Part shown: positions 57,936 to 64,000 of the stretch, piece by piece
Numbering within the stretch: the stretch's first letter is position 1
How the letters are laid out: every line of letters starts with the position of its first letter
Assembly (NCBI GenBank): GCA_041396905.1
Contig: JAWKXQ010000004.1
Span: forward strand, 81,979-145,978
Direction of reading: 5' to 3'
Source: JACXVD01 sp020446665
GTDB taxonomy: Bacteria > Pseudomonadota > Alphaproteobacteria > Sphingomonadales > Sphingomonadaceae
DNA: 64,000 nucleotides
Notes under the pieces: generated by a model
What the model was told of the DNA's origin: nothing
What the model saw: the letters and a program-made list of their open reading frames with translations, nothing else
Database searches by the model: none
Translations under genes and position numbers: made by a program

Positions 57936-60272
57936 ATGGATTTTCGCAATATTTCTGCCTGGTCGATCCGCAATCCGGTGGTACCTATCGTGCTGTTTAT
58001 CGGGCTGGTGATTGCCGGGCTGATGAGCTTCAACGATATGAAAGTGCAGGACAATCCGGATATTGAGTTTCCGATGGTGATTGTCGGGATCTCACAGCCG
58101 GGTGCTGCACCGACGGAAATTGAAAACCAGATTACACAGCGGGTCGAGGCGGCGATTCGCAGCGTACAGGGAGTTGAAAATATCAGCTCCAGTGCGTCTG
58201 AGGGATTCAGCCAGACGATGGTCGAATTCGAAATCGGCACTGATATTGCGCAGGCCGTGAACGAAGTGAAATCCGCCGTTGACCAGATCCGCGGCGAATT
58301 GCCTGACGGTATTCTGGAGCCGCGCGTGTTTCGTGCCCAGACATCGTCGGAGCCGATCGGATATTTTGCCGTGTCCGCGCCCGACATGACGCTGGAGCAA
58401 TTGTCGTGGTTCATTGACGACACGATCAAGAAGCGCTTGCTATCGATCGAAGGTATGGCCGAAGTGAGCCGCGGCGGTGGCGTGTCTCGCGAAATTCTGG
58501 TGATTGTGGATCCGGCCAAGATGCAGTCGATGGGCGTTACGGCAAGTCAGGTCAATAACGCGCTGCGCCAGCTCAATCTCAATGCGGCGGGCGGCCGTGC
58601 AGAAATCGCCGGATCGCGGCAGTCTGTGCGTGTGCTGGGCAATGCGCAGTCCGCCTATGACCTGTCGCAGGTGCAAATACCCATGGGCGGCGGCCGGACG
58701 ATCAAGCTGGCCGATATCGCAAAAGTGCGCGACAGTTTTGGTGAAGTGACCTCCATCGGCAAGATCGACGGGCGCGAGGTGGTAACCTTCGGTATCACCC
58801 GTGCCCGCGGTGCCTCTGACGTGTCGGTCTATGATGAAACCGTCAAGGTGCTGCAGGACATCGAGAAAGTGAACCCGGGGGTCAAGTTCACTCGCCTGTT
58901 TACCTCTGTCGATTATACCAAGGCGCAATATGAAAGCTCGATTGCGGCCATGGTCGAAGGGGCCATTCTGGCCGTGGTGGTGGTGTTCTTCTTCCTGCGT
59001 GACTGGCGCGCGACGATCATTTCCGCGCTGGCGATCCCGCTTTCGGCGATCCCGACCTTTTATTTCATGGATTTAATGGGCTTTACGCTCAACACATTGT
59101 CGTTGCTGGCGTTGGGGCTGGTGGCCGGGGTGCTGGTGGACGATGCGATCGTGGAGATCGAAAACATCGTGCGCCATATGCGCATGGGCAAAAGCGCCTA
59201 TCAGGCATCGATCGACGCGGCTGACGAAATCGGTCTGCCGGTCGTGGCGACAACTTTCTCGACTGTAGCAGTGTTCCTGCCCGTGGGCCTGATGCCTGGC
59301 GTTTCCGGCCAGTTCTTCAAGAATTTTGGTCTCACCGTGGTTGTCTCGGTGCTGATGTCACTGGCGGTCGCCCGAATGATCACACCCATGATCGCGGCCT
59401 ATTTCCTCGAAGCAAAAGGCCAAGCGAGTCATGGCGAAGGGCCGATGATGGATCGCTACATGCGTATCCTTCACTGGTCGCTCGATCAGTCAGCCGTTGA
59501 TCGCTACCGTGCGCAATTGCGGCCGGTAGAAGGGCGCTGGTGGTATTACATTATCTGGTTCCTGCTGCTGATGGTCACCGTGCTGGTGTTTTTCGGCATT
59601 ATCGCCGGGGTGGCAATGGCATTGCCGCCGCTGGGTGTGCCGATGTTGCTGGCGCTAGCGCTGGGGCTGGCCGCCGGATATTTTGGCGGTCTTGCCGTGG
59701 GGTGGGTGCTGCGCAAGGGCATGGCTCTGGTCGGCACCGCGATTTCTCAGAATTTTGGCGCTTGGTATGGCTATATGTCCGGCCGCCTCGCAGCGCGGCG
59801 GCGGGACCATCGCGTGTGGATGATGGGCGTAGGGCTGGCTGCGCTGGTGATGACGGGCGGCTTGTTCGCGTCGCTGCCGGGGCAATTCTTCCCCAATTTC
59901 GACTCGGATTTCAGTCGGGTACGGATCGAGATGGTGCCCGGCACAACGTTGGCGCAGACTGAAGCGGTTACTGATCGCGTCAGTGCGATCATGGCCAGGC
60001 AACCGGAAGTCGATGCCGCGCTGGAACGCATCAATGAAGGCAGTGCGCGACTGTTCATCACGCTGAAGGCTGACCGGGAACGTTCGCAACAGGAATTTGA
60101 ACGCGATCTTACCCCCCTGTTGCAGGAAATCCCGGACGCACGCGTATCTTTCCAGAGCAACCAGGGTGGGGGCGGGGGCACCGGCCGGGCGATTTCCGTC
60201 ATGCTCTCCGGCTCTGATCCGATCGCCCTTGAAGAGCAGCAACTACACTCGCCCGGCAGATGTCTGGCCTGA
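57936..60272 (+). pseudogene. RND multidrug pump, N-terminal part of a frameshifted gene
   Basis: The first 778 codons of an AcrB/MexB-type (HAE-1) pump: TM1, porter domain, TM2-6 with VLVDDAIVEIENIVRHM, where the paired Asp of the proton relay sits in helix 4. The frame ends early near 60270 after ...ALEEQQLHSPGRCLA. Reading in the +2 frame from about 60243 gives LARQMSGLKG..., the natural continuation, so one base is missing. Between TM6 and TM7 is an added part of about 110 residues with two more hydrophobic helices (WWYYIIWFLLLMVTVLVFF and MLLALALGLAAGYFGGLAV). The gene is therefore either a recent pseudogene or carries a sequencing error. Confidence 0.87.
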
Positions 60273-61363
60273 AGGGTCTGGTGGCCCCGCGCGTCGAGGC
60301 GGACTTGCAGCGCCCCGAACTCGTCATCAAGCCGCGGATGGATCTGGCGGCGAGTCTGGGTGTGACCACGGCGGCGCTGAGCCAGACGATCCGCATCGCC
60401 ACGCTGGGCGATATTGACCAGAATGCCGCCAAATTTTCGCTATCCGACCGTCAGGTGCCCATTCGCGTGCGGCTGGCGGAGCAATCGCGGCGAGATCTTG
60501 ATGTGATTCGCAATCTGCCTGTGCCGACCAGCACGGGCGGCTCCGTCCCGCTATACCGCGTCGCTGAAATCGGCTTTGGCTCCGGCCCCACCACTATCCA
60601 GCGCTACAATCAGAACCGGCGCATCTTTGTGGGTGCGGACCTCGCGCCTGGCGTGGCGAAGGGCGATATGGATGAAGCAATCCAGAAGTTGCCTATAATA
60701 CAGAACCTGCCCACAGGCGTGTCCAATGCCCCGGTCGGGTCAGACCAGTGGCAAGCGGAAATGCTCGATAATTTCTTTAAGGCGCTGTTTGCGGGCATAG
60801 CACTGGTCTTTGCCGTGCTGGTGTTGCTCTATCACCGCTTCGTGTCGCCGCTGGTCAATATGGGTTCGCTTTTCCTCGCGCCATTGGGCGGGTTGATCGG
60901 GCTTGCCCTACTGTCCCAGCCGCTGTCCCTTCCGGTCTTTATCGGCGTGCTACTCCTGTTCGGGATCGTGGCGAAGAATTCGATCCTGCTGATTGATTTC
61001 GCGATCGAGGCCATGAATCAGGGTTTGCATAAATATGAGGCAATCGTTGAGGCAGGGCACAAGCGTGCGCAGCCGATCGTGATGACCACGGTGGCTATGA
61101 CCGCCGGCATGATCCCCACGGCCATTTCGGGCTGGGTCGGCTCCGGTGACGGGGCCTGGCGCGCGCCAATGGGTATCGTGGTGATTGGTGGCCTGATCCT
61201 CTCGACTCTGCTGACGCTGGTTATCGTGCCGGCCGGTTTCAGCCTCGCAGATGGCTTCGAAAAGCGCGTGGGCCCATGGCTGCGCAAGCGTTTCCTGACT
61301 TACAAGCCGGGTGACGAACATCGCACTGGCTTGGCCGGCGCGGAGGCCAGCCCGGCCGAGTAA
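60260..61363 (+). pseudogene. RND multidrug pump, C-terminal part of the frameshifted gene
   Basis: The remaining 367 codons, with the second porter part (VAPRVEADLQRPELVIKP), TM8-12 with LFGIVAKNSILLIDFAIEAMNQG, and the end at 61363. It starts in the window at an ATG (60260) that is only an internal Met of the whole protein. Joined to the first part the pump is about 1,130 residues. The stop overlaps the DUF445 start by one base. If the frameshift is real, the two parts could still be made separately, but no ribosome site is placed before 60260. Confidence 0.87.
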
Positions 61364-62631
61364 TGGCGGGGGTTGGTGCATTCAAAGATCCCCTGGCCAG
61401 ACGCCAGGATCAGGCGCGGCGGATGCGGCTGGCCGCAACCTTCATGCTGGTGGCTATGGCAGGCCTGTTTTTCCTCGCCCGCCATTATCAAGCTGTCCAT
61501 CCGGCCTGGGGCTATGCGCTGGCCTTTGCCGAAGCGGCGATGGTCGGCGGGCTGGCAGACTGGTTTGCGGTCACTGCCCTGTTCCGCCACCCGCTGGGCA
61601 TCCCCATCCCGCACACGGCGATCATACCGCAGAAGAAAGACCGCATAGCGGACACGATGGCGGAATTCCTGCGTGCCAATTTCCTCACGCCGCAGGTCGT
61701 TGCGCGGCGCATGCGCTCCATGAATATCGCGCAGGCTATCGGCAAATTCCTCGCGGAACCCCAAGCGGGGGATGAATCCCGCATCAGCTCGGGCGCAGCG
61801 GCTTTGTTTGCCGACGTGCTGGAATCGCTCGATCAGGAAAAGCTCGGCGGGCAAGTGCGTACTGGCCTGTCGCACCAGCTGGAAAAGCTCGAAATTTCGC
61901 CCTTGCTGGGGCAGATGCTCCAGACCGCGATAGCTGACCGGCGTCATTTGCCGCTGATCGACAGTATCATCCGCTGGGCCGGGCTGGTGCTGGAAGATAA
62001 TGAAGAGCTGGTCCGTACGATGATCCATGATCGCGCAAATGCGCTGCTGCGCTGGACCGGGCTGGACGAGAAAGTTGCCAATTCCGTGCTCGATGGCCTC
62101 TACAAGCTGCTGGCTGAAGTGCTGGTTGATCCCCATCACCCGCTGCGTGCGAAGGTGGAGGAAGGGCTCGACAAGATTGCGCACGATCTGGTCGAAGATC
62201 CCGAAACGCGCGCCAAGGTGGAAGGGTTCAAGAATGAATTGCTCGCCAATCCGGCTCTCGCCAATTGGTGGCTGGGCGTGTGGGAACGGATCCGCGCCGG
62301 GCTGATCCGCATGGCGCGTAATCCCGACACCTCGCTATCCGGCCAGCTGGGTGGCAGCCTGAAAGAGCTGGGTTCAAGGCTGCGCGATGATGTGCCGCTG
62401 CAGGCGCAGGTCAATCGCTTTGCCCGCCGGACAGCAGTCGGCCTCGCCTCGCGCCATGGCGGCCAGATCGTCCAGCTGGTGTCGGAAACGGTCAAAGGCT
62501 GGGATGCCGGCACCGTGAGTGGCCGGATCGAAGGCGCTGTGGGCCGCGACCTGCAATTCATCCGCATCAATGGCACGCTGGTGGGCGGGCTGGTGGGCGT
62601 AACCATCCACGCGGTGGATTCGCTGCTGTGA
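61363..62631 (+). CDS. DUF445 (YjiN-like) membrane protein
   Basis: A 422-residue protein of the DUF445 family. Two N-terminal hydrophobic helices (around 22-42 and 48-65, with GGLADWFAVTALFRHPLGIPIPHTAIIP in pieces) are followed by a long helical cytoplasmic or periplasmic part with repeated LxEVLVDPHHPLR and a C-terminal membrane helix (NGTLVGGLVGVTIHAV). Function unknown. TAATG overlap with the RND gene. Confidence 0.87.
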   Translation: MAGVGAFKDPLARRQDQARRMRLAATFMLVAMAGLFFLARHYQAVHPAWGYALAFAEAAMVGGLADWFAVTALFRHPLGIPIPHTAIIPQKKDRIADTMAEFLRANFLTPQVVARRMRSMNIAQAIGKFLAEPQAGDESRISSGAAALFADVLESLDQEKLGGQVRTGLSHQLEKLEISPLLGQMLQTAIADRRHLPLIDSIIRWAGLVLEDNEELVRTMIHDRANALLRWTGLDEKVANSVLDGLYKLLAEVLVDPHHPLRAKVEEGLDKIAHDLVEDPETRAKVEGFKNELLANPALANWWLGVWERIRAGLIRMARNPDTSLSGQLGGSLKELGSRLRDDVPLQAQVNRFARRTAVGLASRHGGQIVQLVSETVKGWDAGTVSGRIEGAVGRDLQFIRINGTLVGGLVGVTIHAVDSLL

Positions 62632-63167
62632 GTGTCGCGCCCTTGCTCGTGACCGAACGGCTGGAACTGTGGCAGCCGCTCGGAGATGATGTGCCGCAGA
62701 TGATGGCGATTGTCGCTCACCCCGAAACCGCGCGCTATCTTGGCCCGCCGCCCAGCAAAGCGGACAGTTTCGCCCGCTTCCAGCGCAATGCCGGCAGTTG
62801 GCTGCTATATGGCTATGGCGGTTTCATGGTCCGGCTGAAGGGCGAGGCCCAAGTGATCGGAAATTGCGGCATCTTCCACAGCTGGCGCGGGCTGGGTGAG
62901 GATTTTGACAATCTGCCCGAAGCTGGCTGGATCATCGCCCATGACCATGTTGGCCAGGGCCTTGCGCAAGAAGCCATGAGCGCAGCCTATCGCTGGTTCG
63001 ACGAGACCCATGGCCCGTGTCGCAGCGTCTGCATGATCGACCCCGCCAATGCGCCCTCCATTCGACTGGCGGGCAAATTGGGATTCACACCCTTGCGCGA
63101 AACGCTGCTGGCGGAGGAGCCGATTGCGCTGTTTGAGCGGGTGAGTGCCAAAAAAAACCACCTATAG
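62628..63167 (+). CDS. GNAT N-acetyltransferase (RimJ/RimL-like)
   Basis: A 179-residue acetyltransferase. The N-terminus LVTERLELWQPL is typical of RimJ/RimL; the acetyl-CoA loop is HVGQGLAQEAMSAA near residue 106-118, followed by a VCMIDPANAPSIRLAGKLGF segment. The GTG start at 62628 overlaps the DUF445 stop (GTGA). Substrate unknown. Base composition drops after its stop. Confidence 0.88.
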   Translation: MSVAPLLVTERLELWQPLGDDVPQMMAIVAHPETARYLGPPPSKADSFARFQRNAGSWLLYGYGGFMVRLKGEAQVIGNCGIFHSWRGLGEDFDNLPEAGWIIAHDHVGQGLAQEAMSAAYRWFDETHGPCRSVCMIDPANAPSIRLAGKLGFTPLRETLLAEEPIALFERVSAKKNHL

Positions 63168-63349
63168 GCCTCAAACTGCATCTGGAGTGTCACTGTCTCA
63201 CACCGAAATGCACGATGGGCTGCCATCCAGATCCAAGGCAAACCGCTGCAATGGCTGGCGCAGGCCAGCGGGCTGGTGGCCCGGGGTTTTGGCGGCTTGC
63301 AAATTTTCTCAAGTCACGAATACGCGATGAAAAAAATTTCAACGTGGGA

Positions 63350-63408
63350 TTGACTATATGAAATAAGTTTCATATCTGGTTTTAATCAACGAAATACCGT
63401 TCGTTGAT
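63350..63408 (+). promoter_or_regulatory. promoter with two perfect dyads before an AT-rich orphan gene
   Basis: TTGACT (63350-63355) and TATCTG (63373-63378) are 17 bases apart. The spacer and -10 contain a perfect dyad, ATATGAAA-TAAG-TTTCATAT (63356-63375), and a second perfect dyad, ATCAACGAA-ATACCG-TTCGTTGAT (63385-63408), lies at the expected transcript start, just before the ribosome site. A repressor operator and a 5' hairpin (or second operator) are the simplest reading. The rest of the 263-base gap (from 63168) is AT-richer than the neighbours and shows no gene. Confidence 0.55.
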
Positions 63409-63430
63409 GAAAACCAGAAGGAATATCGAA

Positions 63431-63868
63431 ATGACAAACTACATCACCCTCGATCTTCAAACACTACACCGGCTGTCGCCATCAGCAAAGCAGGAAATCG
63501 TTGAACAGCTTGGCCTCCTCCTACCTGAAACTCAAAAAATGAGAAGCGATGGTGGCCGGTATGCAAAGCTTGGTACGCAAGCCGCACGTGCTTTTCTGCT
63601 TGGCTGTAGTGACAAAACGACTGACGCCGTTAGAGCCATCGTCAATCAAGGCGAGGAATTTGAAGCTCGGCAGATTGAAGAGCAAATGGGCGTACAATCA
63701 GGTGGCCTTAGGGGTGTATGGACTGGCCTGACAAAACGTATCCGCACGATTACCGGAGACGATGAAATAGATTTATTCGAATGGCACGAACAACTAGATG
63801 ACGGTAGCTGGAAAGGCCGTATGATGCCGCAAACTCGGAGCGCATTCCTTGAGGCATTGAATGGCTAA
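63431..63868 (+). CDS. orphan protein of unknown function, probably acquired
   Basis: A 145-residue protein. AAGGA precedes the ATG at 63431. The chain reads as mostly helical, with LSPSAKQEIVEQLG, LGCSDKTTDAVRAIVNQGEEFEARQIEEQMG and LRGVWTGLTKRIRTITGDD, which looks like a winged-helix-type domain, then SWKGRMMPQTRSAFLEAL. Codon use is much AT-richer than the neighbours (third positions often A or T), suggesting transfer. No family is recognised. A DNA-binding role with self-regulation through the upstream dyads is a guess. Confidence 0.7.
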   Translation: MTNYITLDLQTLHRLSPSAKQEIVEQLGLLLPETQKMRSDGGRYAKLGTQAARAFLLGCSDKTTDAVRAIVNQGEEFEARQIEEQMGVQSGGLRGVWTGLTKRIRTITGDDEIDLFEWHEQLDDGSWKGRMMPQTRSAFLEALNG

Positions 63869-63889
63869 CACGCCAGAGACTTGGAATAT

Positions 63890-63922
63890 GGACCCGGGAC
63901 ATATTTGTTCCGGGTCCAATTT
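63890..63922. terminator. shared terminator-like hairpin
   Basis: Arms GGACCCGG (63890-63897) and CCGGGTCC (63910-63917) with an AT-rich loop, and A/T-rich bases on both sides. It lies between the orphan gene and the end of the convergent etfA gene, and could serve both. Confidence 0.6.
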
Positions 63923-63924
63923 TA

Positions 63925-64000
63925 TCAGAGCTTTTCCATCAGCTCCGGCACGGCCTTGTAGAGGTCTGCCACCAGGCCAACATCTGCGACCTGGAAGATC
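63925..64000 (-). CDS. etfA: electron transfer flavoprotein alpha subunit, C-terminal fragment
   Basis: Only the last 24 codons and the stop are in the window. The end reads IFQVADVGLVADLYKAVPELMEKL, the usual C-terminus of EtfA/FixB, which carries FAD in the heterodimer that takes electrons from acyl-CoA dehydrogenases. The rest lies to the right of the window. Confidence 0.8.
   Translation of the reverse strand, partial: IFQVADVGLVADLYKAVPELMEKL

Noticed and set aside
60260..60262. Start of a separate gene for the C-terminal RND half
   Set aside because: No ribosome site; the sequence before it in that frame continues the family, so it is an internal Met.
1..64000. tRNA, rRNA, prophage or transposase genes
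   Set aside because: No T-loop-like GTTCGANTCC pattern, rRNA segment, integrase or transposase frame was found on reading; absence is not proven without a search.

Overview
The window is a dense, GC-rich bacterial chromosome segment that fits an alphaproteobacterium of the order Sphingomonadales, probably Erythrobacteraceae-like. This rests on clade-typical families side by side: CarD, 7Fe ferredoxin FdxA, a Suv3-like helicase, DUF1192, the cell-cycle regulators TrcR (DUF1013) and SciP (DUF1153), a Coq7 hydroxylase for ubiquinone, and Mg-type HemB. A perfect CtrA box and a cluster of GANTC (CcrM) sites also occur in promoters. Species cannot be fixed from the sequence alone. I saw no tRNA, rRNA, CRISPR array, prophage or transposase.

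Layout. 1-5.7 kb: start of a DUF815 ATPase, an acyl-CoA dehydrogenase, tsaC, two lipoproteins, carD with a long structured leader, fdxA. 5.7-15.2 kb: S4 protein and Suv3-like helicase, an M23 peptidase behind a CtrA box, then a tightly overlapped run hemB - GNAT - fused MFS/spermidine-synthase-like protein - gamma carbonic anhydrase - DUF167, facing a truncated haemoglobin. 15.2-24.6 kb: a mosaic palindromic repeat, clpA, DUF1192, quinone oxidoreductase, GST, an LpxH-like phosphoesterase coupled to a GT4 glycosyltransferase, trcR and a fatty acyl-CoA ligase. 24.6-33.8 kb: a bactofilin/M23 peptidase operon, then proA-nadD-rsfS-rlmH-envC-ctpA-dsbB-coq7 and a periplasmic protein.

33.8-46.6 kb is a polysaccharide locus. 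wecB and wecC (supply of UDP-ManNAcA) read rightward. A leftward operon from 46.6 to 36.5 kb encodes the priming sugar-1-phosphate transferase, a GT11-like transferase, a Wzy/ligase-like protein, the Wza-like exporter, a Wzc-like tyrosine autokinase with a Gly-Tyr tail, a membrane-anchored protein of unknown function, a small membrane protein resembling the Amj flippase family, a second Wzy-like protein and a GT2 transferase. No conventional Wzx is visible, so the Amj-like protein is the best candidate for the missing flippase; this is the most interesting lead in the window.

46.8-64 kb: fabI, a YihY-like protein, a type II DnaJ, a chromosomal ParE-type toxin-antitoxin pair, pdxH, a CDF metal transporter, a PhzF-like protein, a serine hydrolase, mnmA, sciP with a small upstream partner gene, a GlsB-like protein and an RND efflux operon whose pump gene carries a one-base frameshift. 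Then come DUF445, a GNAT, one AT-rich orphan gene with two perfect dyads in its promoter/leader, and the end of etfA. The themes are cell envelope and cell-cycle control: four LytM/M23-type proteins (one degenerate), a bactofilin, CtrA and GANTC promoter signals, SciP and TrcR all lie within 56 kb.
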